A DNA stretch of 64,000 nucleotides from contig JAJFZO010000287.1 in the NCBI GenBank assembly GCA_021397835.1, positions 622,501 through 686,500 on the forward strand, in the 5' to 3' direction. The notes under the pieces were generated by a model. That model searched no databases, was not told the origin of the DNA, and saw only the letters and a list, made by a program, of their open reading frames with translations. Numbering within the stretch: position 1 is the first letter of the stretch; each line of letters begins with the position of its first letter. The DNA is from Moringa oleifera (Eukaryota; Streptophyta; Magnoliopsida; Brassicales; Moringaceae). This document shows positions 48,804 to 61,805 of this stretch, piece after piece. The translations under genes and the position numbers were made by a program.

Positions 48804-49187
48804 ATGGAGGAGTCTTCTTTCAAATTGACCTTTTTGGCTGTGCTTTTAATTTTTGCAGCTTGTTAGTCTTTCTTCCTCTTTTTGTTAGGCATTTATTCAA
48901 TGTTTTATTGCATATGCAAATTTCTCTTGGTACCCCATTTATTTACTTTGTTTAGGTTAACTTAGCACTATTTTTTTGGTTTGTTATTGTTTACAAATAC
49001 AGAAGGTGGAAATGAGCAGAAACATGCTTTTAGTTTTATTAAGTACAAATCTAAATCAGATTGCGATTTTCTTAAGGGCATGTGCAACCACGAGTGTCGA
49101 CTTGGGTACTGTATTTGTATAAGTGCCTCACGTCCATCGACTGAAAATATAATTAAGGCACATCATGAACTACCTCACCACGCTTAG
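48804..49187 (+). CDS. Small secreted cysteine-rich peptide, two exons, 79 aa
   Basis: Exon 1 (48804-48861) encodes MEESSFKLTFLAVLLIFAA, a good signal peptide, and ends at donor GTTAGT. Exon 2 is 49006-49187 if the acceptor ACAGAAG is used; the nearby acceptor ACAG (exon from 49003) would create a stop. The joined frame is 240 nt, 79 codons plus stop. The mature part contains CDFLKGMCNHECRLGYCIC, spacing C-x6-C-x3-C-x4-C-x-C. The CX3C and CXC spacing recalls defensin-like peptides with some cysteines missing. An intron splitting the signal peptide from the mature region is typical of such genes. The family is not certain and no neighbouring paralogue is seen. Confidence 0.5.
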
Positions 49188-49687
49188 CTTCCACTCTACA
49201 TAATGTATGAATTGGTGTTCTCAGTATATAGTTATGTGCTAGCTCCTAAATCATGGTTTTATATATTATATTAAAAAGGTTATCTCAATATATATATTCA
49301 CCTATTAGCTATAGAATAAACAACCCATATTATTGTTTTTCTCTTTTCATAAATAATTTATATTCCTATTATGAATATTATTTCTTATAGGTTTAAATAA
49401 TAATTGATCTACAACAGTGTCAAACCAAACGTGTGCTATAGCTAAAACTTTAACGCAGAAGTTAAATATTAAGAAAGACTATAATTAGAATATATGAACA
49501 AATATGATGAAAATAGTTTGGAGGTTCAAAACGGTAAACACTAATAAAAAAAATTTCATTAACTTACTCAAATTAGAAATTAATAAGTGATACTCTTTCT
49601 GTGAATCTCGTGTTCTAGTCTGATAAGACTATAAATAAGAAAGATTTGTCTTTCATAATTATCACAAGAGAATTAAACAGTAACAAT
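49188..49687. other. AT-rich intergenic DNA before CACTA-2
   Basis: No gene is recognised. The 3' flank of the small peptide gene is here. Confidence 0.5.
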
Positions 49688-50329
49688 CACTATAACAAAT
49701 AAAAGCTTTAATGACAGTTAAAAATGGCTTTAATGACAGTTGTAAAGCTGTCATCTTTTTTCATGTCATTAAAAGGGAGAGGTTTTAATGACAGTTTAAC
49801 AACTATCATTAAAAGCCCTAACTTTTAATGACAGTTCTAATAAAACTGTCGTTAAAAGAGAGGCCTTTAATGACAGTTATTATAGAACTATCATTAAAAA
49901 GGTCCCTTTTCAATGATAGTTCTATTAGAACTATCATTAAATGTATTTTTTTATTAATTTCAAAATAAATACAAAATTTTTATATTCAAATTATCCAAAA
50001 CTTGCATACATATAATTTTTCACCTCTTCCACATCAATCATATACATCAATACAATTCTTCATAATATGCAATCAAAATTTTCTTGTTATACACTTCAAT
50101 ACCATTGTCATTGAGACCGTCATTACTTCTTTCATGTTTAAAAAACTCAAAATAATCCAATCCAAAAAAGTAATAAAAGATGAACAAAACAAAAAAAATT
50201 AAACTCTATATGTACAATACATGAATTTAAATATATATTATCATACACAATCCTAAAAATTTAATTATATAAATTCAATGATGTTCATGTGCACAAAAAT
50301 CTTTAAGGTTTAACTTTCTAATATGGCAC

Positions 50330-53300
50330 TCCAAAGAAATTTTCCAACCTCTTTTCTAACTTCATCAATATCCAATTGGGTGTAAGTATCTATGTCCACT
50401 AACTATATTTTTTTAAAAAAAAGTTAGTCCAATTAAAACTTTTAATAAGCGCATCAATTAATTACTTAAGTATTTACATAAGCAAATGCTCAAAAACTTA
50501 CCATTTTCGCATATGGGATATTTCTATCACGTCTATCAATGATGCCCTTTAAAAATTTCATAATATAATATCCATACTCAGTATTTAAAGACTGATGTGG
50601 ACACTGCATTAAAAATTTTTAATTATTATATTTTACAAAATAAATAAAACTAACATCACATATAGGTTTAAATATACATATCTTAGCAGGAATACTCCTA
50701 GGAATACGCCTATTGCTTGATTCTTTGAAAACTTGAAACAATTTAAAAGAGTTGCCAATAGAAAATGATCAATATTTTTAAGAGGAAAAAAAAAGAAAAC
50801 ATACTAACATAAATATTTTTACTTACGTGGACATAAGTTGATCTAGCTCGTGACAAGAATCATGGTTCAAAGGATCAAAAATATTGTACACAAAATTATG
50901 AGGCTCGACAACCACCAACAGCCAGTACTGCCTATATTATGAAAAATAAATGTTAAAAGTATTGTGAACAAAACTATTAATAATTTCAACTAGTATTATA
51001 ACTTATCTCAAGTTATAAGGAAATATCACTACTCCTCCGTCACATGGATGTATCATTTTATTGGTTAGGTGACGGGTTTGGCTGTCTATACTTATAGACA
51101 TTCCATATGACAATGTTGACGGATCAGCAAATACAAAATACTTTCCCAAGCCAAGTGTAGCTAAATCTGTATAAAGTTTACCAAAATAATAAAGAGTAAG
51201 AAAAATATAAATATGATGTAGCCAAATCGTAATAACCAAATAAAAATTCAAAAGACATACGTACACAATGTAAGCTTGAATAATGGTGACACTTAGTTTT
51301 TCCATGTGACAAAATTGTATGATATCTTCTCGAGCTATAAATACATGTCCATCAGAAGCAAAGACTTCAATAAAAGGTATGTGTATTGCTTCATAGGTGC
51401 CATCACCTTATTTACATAATTATACATCTTCTGTAATCTTTATGGCAGCCTAACAGAATATACTTGTTGCGATGATTGTGGGTTTGTCAATGTTAGTGCT
51501 CTCTTAACTGGCAACTTACTTTGTTGCTTTATAATTGATAGCTAAAATTTTGCAAACTTAATTGACATTAATAGGTTGACTTTTCAAAATATATTCACCA
51601 AAAACATTACCTCATGTGTACCAACAATGACCCAATCTCGAGGTTAAGCAACAACTCAACTGAGTGTAGAACAAACATTTATCAATCCATCGTCTGGGTT
51701 TGGGTGAGGTAACTGTGCATCACAATGAATAGCTACGTCCACTATCACTCGAATATAACTAAAAATAATGGATGCCCACGGATCATCTGATTAGGAGTAT
51801 GATCCATGAAGATAACCCTACTTGCCATTATATAGTTATTTGAGTGGATGAACATATGGCATGGCTCACATTACAATGATCCAGAAAAATAAAAGTTACA
51901 TTCGTAATATTATTAATATCATATCTACTATCATTAACATGTAACGTGCCTTATTGCCATATGGTGCCAGTACAGGTGCAGGTGCTGATGGTGTGACTGG
52001 CATAGGTGATTGAGGTATCAGATATTCTTCTTCCTCCAATAATCCAGTTATATCGTTGCTAGCTTTACTCAAATGAAATTGCATCGTCGATTTTCTTTGT
52101 TGGGCGTTATCAGTTTTGTTCGCAACAATGTTTGTCAAAACTTTTTTATACTCTATGAATCACCTCATCATCTCTGCCAATTGCTATTGATTTAATTGCA
52201 TACCTTGAGGGACAATTAACTTTTTGGGCTTCCACAAAATAAGATGTGATAGTTACCCCGAATCTTTTACCTCTAATGCGTCCGCGGTGCTTAAGTGTAC
52301 CAAAAGCTTTCATCAGTACATCTTTTGGACCGAAGGTTGTAAATTTACCCTATGTGCTCTGTGTGATCAACTCATCCTATAATGTTATAATAAAATTAAT
52401 CAATGAACATGAAATTTGTTACTATAAATGCTATAAAAAAGTTGAACTACATTTATAATTCTTTCCCTATACAGTTGGCTCGCATCATTCGTATATTCTC
52501 CCTTTCTATTCTATTATTAAGCCTTCCATAATAAGGCACGATAAATTTAAGCATCACTACCCAATGTTTGTTTCTTTTTTTAACATAAAGAGTGAACTTG
52601 TTAGATTTTTAAAACGTACTACCAAATGAATATATTATCAATTACAAATACAATAAATAAAAAATAACTTACAAGTTCACTCTTTAGCCCTACAAATCCA
52701 TTTCTAGATAGATGATGGTCGTACACATTCTTCTTTCTTTTCTCTTCTGCTATCTATCTCTTTTGCTGTAAGATCAATACACATCAACATTTGAACAAAA
52801 TTATATAAACAAAAACTTTATTGACTATAAAGGTTTACTTGAAACTCTTTTGTAATACAAGAGTTCATAAAGTCCTGCCACACCCCAACATCTATGACAC
52901 TGCTATATTCTTTAGGTGAAAATGATAGAAATTTCGAGTCATCAATGCGAGGGAATATGTGCTTTGATGTAAGATTGGTCTTGAAGTTCCTCTATTTGTT
53001 TACAGCAGACTGAAGTACATACCCTTTCATGCTCACATCAATATCATACGTCTCCTATAATGTATTACAAAAAAGCATATTGGTACAAATCAAATTAATT
53101 AGCAATAAACTAATTAAAAAGCAATAGTATGTTATGTTTCATTTAACCTACCAATATTGTCTCTCAAATCTTGTTTTTCATTTCAATGCTTACTGAGTGA
53201 TAATTCACGATATTTATGCGCACCGTATTACGTACCACTACCCCAATATAGCTATTAAACTAGGTGTCATTCCTCCTAATTGGTTGACCTTTATCATTTA

Positions 53301-53415
53301 CCTTGATCATGAGCTTAACACCGGAAGCACAACTTTTAATTATCTTAGGCATACTGGTGATACCTCATTTTTTTGGCCCTTGAAAGCCTTCACTTGAGTG
53401 TTCAAAACGATCCAT
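50330..53415 (-). pseudogene. CACTA second ORF (transposon protein with ULP1 protease domain), decayed
   Basis: From ATG 53415: MDRFEHSSEGFQGPKK, then IGVVVRNTVRINIVNYHSVS, typical of the conserved N-terminal region of the plant CACTA second ORF. A linker follows with LIPQSPMPVTPSAPAPVLAP (51896-52138), then DWVIVGTHE and the ULP1 domain (51700-50330) with MEKLSVTIIQAY, IHPCDGGVVIFPYNLR, QYWLLVVVEPHNFVYNIFDP and CPHQSLNTEYGYYIMKFLKG. The catalytic His (HW) is Tyr and the catalytic Cys (GCGYY) is Tyr here, so protease activity is lost even apart from the many stops. Confidence 0.7.
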
Positions 53416-53749
53416 CAAATCTGTAAACAAAAACAAAATATAGTTAGCATCATATATGCAAAACATGATGTAACATGATAAAACCAAAAAAACAAAATAA
53501 AATTATAAAAGACACGATAACTCTGACATATGAGGCAATTGATCACTACTTTAAAAAATACTCAAACCAATAATCCTTCATCATTGTCTCAAGTATGTGC
53601 AAGATAATGGTCATGCATTTGGTCAAATAAATCAATAAGTAGCAAATTATTACAAAAAGACATGTGCTCCACACTAATATTGCATAAATCATCATCTTCA
53701 TCATAGTTTTTGGGAGGTGTTGACAATACTATGGACTATTTGGCATCAA

Positions 53750-56700
53750 TTGGATCTTTAACGTAAAATACTTGTCTTGCTTGTGAAGCCAATATAAACT
53801 AATTATTTCTATGTTCAATCTGATTGAGATCAACTAGTGCAACTCTTAGATCATCAACTTTAACACTGCTACTATTCTCAATCCAATCACATTTGAAAAC
53901 TGAAACTCTGAATGTTGTATAATCTAGTTCCCATATTTCTTGTATAACTCCATAAAATAACAAATCACCATCTATTGGATTTTTATCCTTAGCATTGGAG
54001 ATTTGCATGGTGTTGGCAACTAGAGTGACACTACTATTTTGATGGATCCTTGAGTTATCTCGTTGCTTTGTGTAAAAGCGACAACCAATGATGATATATC
54101 CAGGATACTTGATTACTGTGGATCGAGGACCATCGGTAATCCATCGTAGTATTGATGAGACATTATGATTGGATAATAAAAGTTCATTTTCAATCTGTAT
54201 CATAACATATATTAGATGAACCATATTAGAAATAAATTTAATGTCTAGACAAAAATAAGTGTTCTTACCCGTGTGGTAACCAATTACTTAAGGTTCGATT
54301 TTGTTCATCATGGAACCATTTAAGTCATTTTGAATTAATAGAATTCTTGACCTTAATTAATTTAAATGCTCACTGTGTATTAAGAATAAATCGTCAAACA
54401 ATAATTCAAATATTATTTGATATAAAAATGAACTATGAGTTGTAAAATTTAATTGCCTTATATATGGTTGAACTTCACTCGTATTCATTAAAACATACAA
54501 GTACGCTTGATGAAGGAGGACATTGTCAGCTTTCTCAACAGTTTCATTAGTTAGAGCTTTTCCATTTCGAGTTGAGTGACCAACTACATTCTTTCATGGA
54601 GGAATCCCAATAATATCCATACCAGATAAATAATCAACACAGAATTTTGATACCTCTTCTGCAATGTACGACTCAGCAATACTACCTTCAAGTCTATTAT
54701 GATTTCAAACATAACCCTTTAACACTTTCATATATCTTTTAAATGGGTACATCTATCGTAAGTACACGAGACAACATAATTTTACTTCTCTGATAAGATG
54801 AACAATGAGGTGGACCATAATATCAAAGAAGCTGGGAGAAAAATACTTCTTAAGCAAACAAAGTGTTGTCACAAGTTCATTTTGGATTCCATCCAACTTG
54901 ACACATCCACCACCTTTTGGCATAACAAATTGAAGAATAAGCAAAGTCTAATGAGAGTATATCTAACATGTTTGGGTAACACACCTCATAAAGCAATAGG
55001 TAAAATTTGTTGCATTAGGATGTGACAGTCATGCGACTTTAACCCATATAGTTTCAAGTCATCCATGAATACTAGATTTTTGATATTTGAAGAATACCTA
55101 TCTAGGACCTTAATCTCACTGAAAACTTTACAAAATATTTTTTTTTCTTCCCTAGATAAAGAATAGCATGTAAGCGGTAGAAATGTACGATTACCGCGAA
55201 TTTCTAACTTAGACCTTAACCCCATGTCTTTCAAATCCATTCTAGAAGCTAATCCATCTTTAGATTTTTCAGAAATATCAAGCAATGTCCTAAGAAGACT
55301 ATCATAAATGTTCTTGTCAATGTGCATGACATCTAGAATATGTTTGATATGCATGAACTTCCAATATGGTAAGTTAAAGAAAATCGATCTCTTTTTCTAA
55401 CACTATGTAACAACATCTTCTTTACCCATTGTACTTTGTTTCTTTAACTTTTCCCATGAATTTACTAAACATTAAACTATGTGAAAGACTTCTTCACTAA
55501 TTAATGGTTAGGGAGCAATTCTGACTTCTTGTTCACCATTGAAGGCCTTTTTCTGTCTACAGTAAGGATGATGTTGTGGTAAGAATATTTTGTGTCCAAC
55601 ATATGACATCTTTTTACTATGTTTTAAGTGACTAGCTTGGGTGTTCTCGGTACAGATGGGACAAGCATAATATCCTTTAACAGTACAACCAAATAAATTA
55701 CCATATGCAAGAAAACATTGATTGTCCATAACAAAACAGCTTTTAAGTTGAATGACTCATTATGGTACGCATCATATACTTCTACACCTATTTCATAACA
55801 TTTTCAAGTCTTCTATAACTGAAGCCAAGTAGACATCGATATCATTACCGGATTGTTTAAGACCTAATATTAGTAACATCAACATCATGGACTTTCTTTT
55901 CATTATTAACCATGGTAGTAAATTATAATTCACTATAATCACTAGCCAACAACTATATTAACTACTTAATGTACTGTGTGGATTGATCCCATCTGCTGAT
56001 ATAGCGAGCCTTAAGTTTTTTGGCTCTGAAGCAAACGCTAGCCACATGTAGTCAACCAATTTTCATGATGGTGTATCCAATGGATGCCTCAACTAACCAT
56101 CAATTTTCCTTTTATTTGAATGCCATGTAAGGTGTTTTGATATTTCAGAACTTTTGAACATTCTTCTAAATCTTGGTATTAGTAAAAATTACCACAACAC
56201 CTTAGCAGGCACACCAATCTTTATTTTGTTACCGTTCTTTATTATTTTTTATCTTGAAAGTCCACAAGTTGGACATTAGATGTTAACTTGAAACTCCTTT
56301 CGATGTAATATGCAATCATTTGGACAGGCATAAATCTTTTGATACTCCATGCATAATGCATTCAATGTTTTCTTGGCATCATACATGAATGTAGGCATTT
56401 CATTATTATCAAGCAATATTTCAGCAATCAAATTTAAAAGATCACTAAAGCTTTGATCTGACTAACCATATTTGCCTTCAAATTGTATAATTTAACTAGA
56501 TTAGATAATTTAGTAAACTTCACTAATCCAGAATATAGATGTTTCTCAGCATCACAAAGTAATCTATTAAGGTGGTTAGGATTACTATCATACTCTGCAA
56601 ATGCCACTTGCACCATTTCTACAGTGGTATCAACTTTTTCGATATGTTCTACCTCTTTAACAACCTTAGTATTCTTACTAGTAAAAGACCCAACAATACT

Positions 56701-56928
56701 AGTTTCTCCGTTCCATATCTAGTTTTGATAGTTGCTATCAACTCCATATACATATAAATGATTCCGTATCTTACGTGGAGTATGACGCTTCATATGACCA
56801 CATTTAATACATGGACACCGAACTAATTCAGGGTTATCACTATTTTAAATAACATAATCCAAAAAGTTATTCACCCCTATAGCATATGCCTTTGATCTTC
56901 TATTAACAAACATCCAAGTTTTATCCAT
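53750..56928 (-). pseudogene. TNP2-type CACTA transposase, decayed
   Basis: Order on the minus strand: transposase-associated domain from ATG 56928 (MDKTWMFVNRRSKAYAIGVN, CPCIKCGHMKRH); SGLVKFTKLSNLVKLYNLKA (56434-56616); TNP2 core at 55508-55729 (NLFGCTVKGYYACPICTENT, KKMSYVGHKIFLPQHHPYCR); 54986-55354 (ILDVMHIDKNIYDSLLRTLL, MDDLKLYGLKSHDCHILMQQ); DUF4218 at 54753-54944 (KKYFSPSFFDIMVHLIVHLI); DUF4216 at 53799-54224 (KDKNPIDGDLLFYGVIQEIW). It would cut and paste the element, but numerous stops and shifts prevent translation. No host function is suggested. Confidence 0.85.
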
Positions 56929-56939
56929 TCTGAAATTTA

Positions 56940-57940
56940 AATAACATTTAATTATTTACTTTTCAAGCATCTAGTATATTAAGTAAAATTTAAATAATTG
57001 ATTAATAACTACTTAATTAATTTATGCAAAAAGTTGATATTTACTTAACATCTAATTTATTACTATAAAAGCATTTAATTAACTAGCTAGTAAATTAATT
57101 AAAATTTAAATAACATTTAATTATTTACTTTATAAGCCTCAAATTTATTAATTAAAATTTAAATACATAATTAATAACTATTTAGTTAATTAAGGCATAG
57201 TCAATATTTAATTAACATCTAATTAATTACTATACAAACACTTAACTAGCGAGTAACCTAATTAATATTTAAATAACATGTAATTTTTGCTTCACAAGCA
57301 TCTAATTTATTAATATTTGCTAAATAAATAATTATTAATTAATTAGTTAATTAAGATATATTAAATTAATTATCATCTAATTAATTACTACACAAGTATC
57401 TAACTAGCTAGTAACTTAATTGATTAAAATTTAAATAATATTTAATGATTTATTTTACAAGCATATAATCAATTAATTATCTATTTAAAATTTAACTAAA
57501 TATATTAATTTATGTTAACTACAAAATCAATATAATTAAATTTGACAAAATATATCAATTAATCTCACCTAAAAAATTAATTCAAACATAAATTCATTTA
57601 TACCTAATATATAATTAATTTATCAAAATATAAATTCATCTAATTAATTTATCAATTAATCTAAAAATCTTAATAATTATGAAATAATAAATGCATTAAT
57701 GTATACTCATCCATACCAAATATGTTCATCCAAAAATACGAACAAAAATCAAATTTCATCAATTAATAACAATTCACCAAACACACTTAATAAAAAACTT
57801 CTCAAAATAATATACATCATCAATATATTATTTAAATCAAAATTAATCAAATTGAATCAAAATTATAAAACTTAAATTTCATAAAAAAAAATTTGAAGCT
57901 AGACCGAAATACTTACATATGTTTGAATGCAAAAAATGAA
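56940..57940. other. AT-rich 5' region of CACTA-2
   Basis: About 1 kb of AT-rich DNA rich in AATTAATTA-type words with repeated ATCTAATTAATTAC segments (57060-57400). It is probably the 5' leader or intron of the transposase gene. Nothing else is seen. Confidence 0.5.
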
Positions 57941-58004
57941 TGAATGGAGGGGGAAGGTGCGACTACCCTTGTGAAGATTGAGATAAATGAGAGAGAAAAA
58001 AGCA

Positions 58005-58290
58005 AGGAGAGAAGCGGTATCACTGCTAGTAGTTGGCCTAGCTACTTCTGGATGGAGACCAACAGAGGAAAAGGCCGAAAGAGAGGCAGTGTCACTACTA
58101 TGCCAGCAACTGGACTAGCTACTTCTTGATAGAGACCAAAGAGGAGACGGTCAGAGAGAAGTAATCCAGCAGCTAGCCTAGGTGCTTTTGAATGGAGAGC
58201 AAAGAGGAGAATGATCGGAGAAAGGCACTACAACTGTCAGCAACTGGTCTAGCTGCTTCTAGACAAAATGCAAAGAGGGAAAGGATGACC
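58005..58290. repeat. ~65-76-bp minisatellite in CACTA-2, four units
   Basis: Four degenerate tandem units, each with a variant of CAGCAACTGGTCTAGCTGCT, then TCTGGATGGAGACCAA and AGAGGAGA. The short open frame over it (57944-58129) is a by-product. Confidence 0.8.
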
Positions 58291-58869
58291 TAGAGAGTAA
58301 AGATTATGCGCGAGGCTCTAGCGGGCTCTAGAGACAAATTTAAGATCTATACCTTAAAAGCAATGTGAGACAGCCTTTAACCTCAGTTCTAGAAGAACTG
58401 GCATTAAAGGCCAAACTTTAACGATAGTTTTTTCAGAACTGGCGTTGAAGGCTGTAACTATTGGAAAAATAGCGTTTCATTATTTATATATCATAGGAAT
58501 GGATGCACATGGTAGGATCCTCTATCTGAGTGTGCAATGCATTGTTCTGTGTGTGCTTTTGGAAATTCAAGTGTACATGTAACCCCTGGATGCATTTTAT
58601 TGAAGCTCAAGTGTACATCACATTTCTCAAACTCAAGCCATGTTACTGTAAGTTCAACTTCATTCCCAGCTCAATCCTCTGCACCCTAACCAACCTTTGA
58701 ATCTTAATGTGCAGTCTCAGAAATAGCAATCATCAGGTCATGCATGTAGTGACAGGCCATCTAAGTTATCCATTTCATCTTCATACTCAATAACCACTTG
58801 GCAAGAGGCTGGTAATACCTCTGTCATGCTAAGACCCCACAGGAGCAATGCCTTTCGCTTTGATTGCAG

Positions 58870-59010
58870 TAGTTGTGATAACTACAATGGCCATTCCTAT
58901 TGTAAGCAACAACGCAATGGCCATTGCTGCTATAAGTAACCATTGCTACTGCTGCTTACAGCAGTAGCTATTGCTGCTGTAAGTTGTTACTGTTGCTGCT
59001 GGTACGATGC
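58870..59010. repeat. TTGCTGC-rich simple repeat in CACTA-2
   Basis: Runs of GCTGCTGTAAG, CATTGCTGCTATAAG and GTTACTGTTGCTGCTGG alternate with near-inverted copies such as GCTTACAGCAGTAG. The short open frame over it is compositional. Confidence 0.7.
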
Positions 59011-59610
59011 TGCTGCGATGGTTGCTACTACAACATATGCAGCCGAATTAAGAGTTGATGGAGGAATCGGATTAACTATGAGCTGCTATGTGTTGCAACT
59101 ATCTATTGATGTTACTGTTGCTATTGCTGTGAGTTGACTTGGGCAAGTAGAGGGATCATTTGAGTAACTATGAGTGCCTTATGTTCAAGCAAAGTAATAG
59201 CAAGTGCATGAAGCTCCTTGTTATGAGTGGTGAGAATATTTAGTTTTTGCATTGTTATAACTTTTTCATAAGAAATGCTTCACTTCTTTCTCAACATGGA
59301 TTGCTACAAGGGCATGCCTACCCTCGTGGAAAGCTGTAAGCTTGTGTGGCTCATTAGAGATGACGGCAGTAATCCTAGTCCTATTTTCGCAGTGATGGGT
59401 GTCTTAAGGCTAGTTCCTCAAGAACTGGCATTAAAGGCTCTAGTGATGGGTCTTTTAACGCTAGTTCTTATTTAACTGATGTTAAAAACCTCATTTTTAA
59501 TGACAATTTTGGAAGAACTGTCATTAAAGGTGTTAATGAATAATTTAATGACAATTGTTTGAATAACTATCATTAAATTGTTGTCACTTATTATAATTTT
59601 TGCAGTAGTG

Positions 59611-60439
59611 AATATATTAACTATATACTTTTGTAATTAATATATATTATCTATGTCCGACAAAAAAAGTGGATTTAATAAGTGATTCAAACCATTGAAA
59701 AATAGCACCTAATTGTTTTATTCATAGTAATAATTTTCTAGGTATAATAAATCATAAATTGGACTACTTAGATATCTTGAGTTACTTTATCCAACTAAAA
59801 TTTACATCATAATAAAAATGGATATTAATTGTTACAATAGTTATTCAATATGGATGGCAAAAATCCAATTAAAGTTTGATACTGAAGATGTAGAGTCAAT
59901 TATATTTTGAATAAAACTGAAAATACTTTTTTTGGATAACGAGAAATGTGATGAGGAAGAAAATTCACCTGCTCAACTGCCTTATAGTAGATATTTTATT
60001 TTTTAATTTGTAGTTTTTATTTTTTCAAAACCTTTTTTTCTTTTTAACAATGTCATCACTAGCATTGAATAAGGTGGTTTTCTTTTTCTATGATGGCCAT
60101 TTGTTTGGTTTTTCATCCTCATCTTAATTCTTTTATTATTTTATTAAGAAAAAGTCACCCATAAGATACGCCTCACATCATGGCATCCATAATTAAAAAA
60201 GGTGAGGCTTGGGTAATCCCTTAGTTTTTACTATACACAGAAATTTCTATATTTTGATGCTACAACTAAGTCTACATTTATTCCTTTTTTATCAATCCTT
60301 GGTCGCTTCTTAAGAAGTGTTAAAATTTATGCCTTTGACTAGATATTAACTCCACTATTAAGAGGCAAATTTTGTTTCGTAGGATCTCTTTCACCTCTTC
60401 CATTGCATACAATAGTTTTTTCATGTATGTTGTCAAACA
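59611..60439. other. AT-rich intergenic DNA
   Basis: No gene is recognised. The sequence just before 60440 differs from that before 26510, so the left edge of the detectable segmental duplication is near here. Confidence 0.5.
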
Positions 60440-60909
60440 ATGATGGCAATTTTCTTCTTCTGTTTAATCTTGACTCCCTCAACAATGATGGAAATAGCTC
60501 CAAGAGGTCCATATCGATTTTTGCATGAAAACTCTTGGATCTTAGCTTGGAGCTCTCTCAGCCACGAATGCGTCTTCTCTTATTACAGCTGCCATAAAAA
60601 TGGGAAGATCACGAGCATAAGAAATATGAGATTTCATCAGTGTAGTCTATGTAAGCAACGATCCCATGGTTAAAGCATCAAATCTAGCTTTAAAGTTATG
60701 TGCAAGGAAGTATCAATATATGGTTGATTCTTTCGATATACCATACAGTGAAGTTGAAGAATGTCCTACATCTGCAAACTGCAATACAATGATTATAATG
60801 GACTGTGTATGACTGCAAAAAGGAGTTATCTAAAGCAAAAATCAACATTCCATTTGTTTCATTGAAAAACCAATACATGATTTTGTACATTCATAATGCA
60901 TGCAATTAA
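60440..60909 (+). pseudogene. Pectin methylesterase/invertase inhibitor relic, copy 2
   Basis: Paralogue of 26491-27014. The start has moved to MMAIFFFCLILTPSTMMEIA. The segment with the first conserved Cys pair (CCQTLHIDFC in copy 1) is deleted. The remainder reads SWILAWSSLSHE and then shifts frame. The C-terminal half still shows homology to LKLCARKYQYMGDSF in shifted frames up to about 60909. It is more decayed than copy 1. Confidence 0.65.
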
Positions 60910-61474
60910 GGCTACTAAGCTGTAATAATTGTTATTGTTTTTCAAATACATAGTGAAAATATTAATTAATAAGAATGAAAGGTCATTTATATATGCTTAA
61001 AGACAAATTTTGAGATCACATGAGTGTGAATTTGTTTGGTGCTCTTTGAATATGGGTGCAAAAGTATATTGCTATGAGATACATCTAACTTTACTTTTTA
61101 AGTTTTGCAAGACTTCTATTTTGTAATAGAGTAAAGAATACCAAATAAATAAATCAATAAAAAGAAAATGAAGTGCAACATGCAGAATTATTAGTTTGTT
61201 TCGAAGAACAAAACATTTCTAAAATAGGCACTAATGTGTTGTGAGAGAGTAAGGATTAGGTATCCTTTCTCTCATTATTAAACTTTTGGTTACAAAGCTT
61301 GAAATCTTTATCAAGTTACAAACTCGGGCTATTTATAAAAATTAGGATATGATTAAGTGACCTTGTTATGTTCTCTCAAATTGTGTCTTATTAATTACTC
61401 TATTTCCTGTCTTAATTTTGGATTTTTTCTACAGTTAACTGGTATGTTGTTCATTCCAAGTTTAATGGTGTAAA

Positions 61475-61805
61475 ATTATTCCAATTATGATTACCATACA
61501 TGATGGTTATCGATAGGAAATATATAAATTATAATTACACATTTCTATAACTTGGTATGATATAATTTAATACTTACATGATATATATATATATATATAT
61601 ATATAAAATTCATAATGTGGTAATTAGATAAACTGACTAATATTTTTGACTTATTTCTATCGGCACTGAAATAGATGGCTTTTTATGATTGTCATCAAAA
61701 TTCCATTTTGACCATCATCTAATTCATATTTTGTTATAGTAGATGATAAGTGGTGGTTCTTGGCAACTATCCTTTTGTTGCCAAGATCTATGCCATGGTG
61801 ATGAG
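61475..61805. mobile_element. 330-bp segment present only in duplication copy 2
   Basis: This lies between GGTGTAAA and GAGGTAAAAGG, which are adjacent in copy 1 near 27575-27590. It contains a (TA)n run (61578-61606) and the word TTTTGTTATAGTAG near 61730, similar to a CACTA right tip. It may be a small insertion, or a deletion in copy 1; no clear target duplication was seen. Confidence 0.4.

Larger units (their letters stand above)
49688..59610. mobile_element. 9.9-kb CACTA (En/Spm-type) DNA transposon, CACTA-2
   Basis: The element starts CACTATAACAAATAAAAG and ends TTTTTGCAGTAGTG, flanked by a 3-bp target duplication AAT (49685-49687 and 59611-59613). Subterminal zones (49705-49950 and 59400-59580) contain many TTTAATGACAGTT/AACTGTCATTAAA inverted words. 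On the minus strand it carries TNP2-type transposase domains and then a second ORF with a ULP1-type protease, the usual gene order of plant CACTA elements. All ORFs are broken. It is a dead former autonomous element. Confidence 0.92.

Noticed and set aside
57944..58129. 61-codon ORF
   Set aside because: It lies on the CACTA-2 minisatellite; repeat units rather than a gene explain it.
58943..59137. Cys/Ala/Val-rich 64-codon ORF
   Set aside because: It is produced by the GCTGCT simple repeat inside CACTA-2 and has no independent support.
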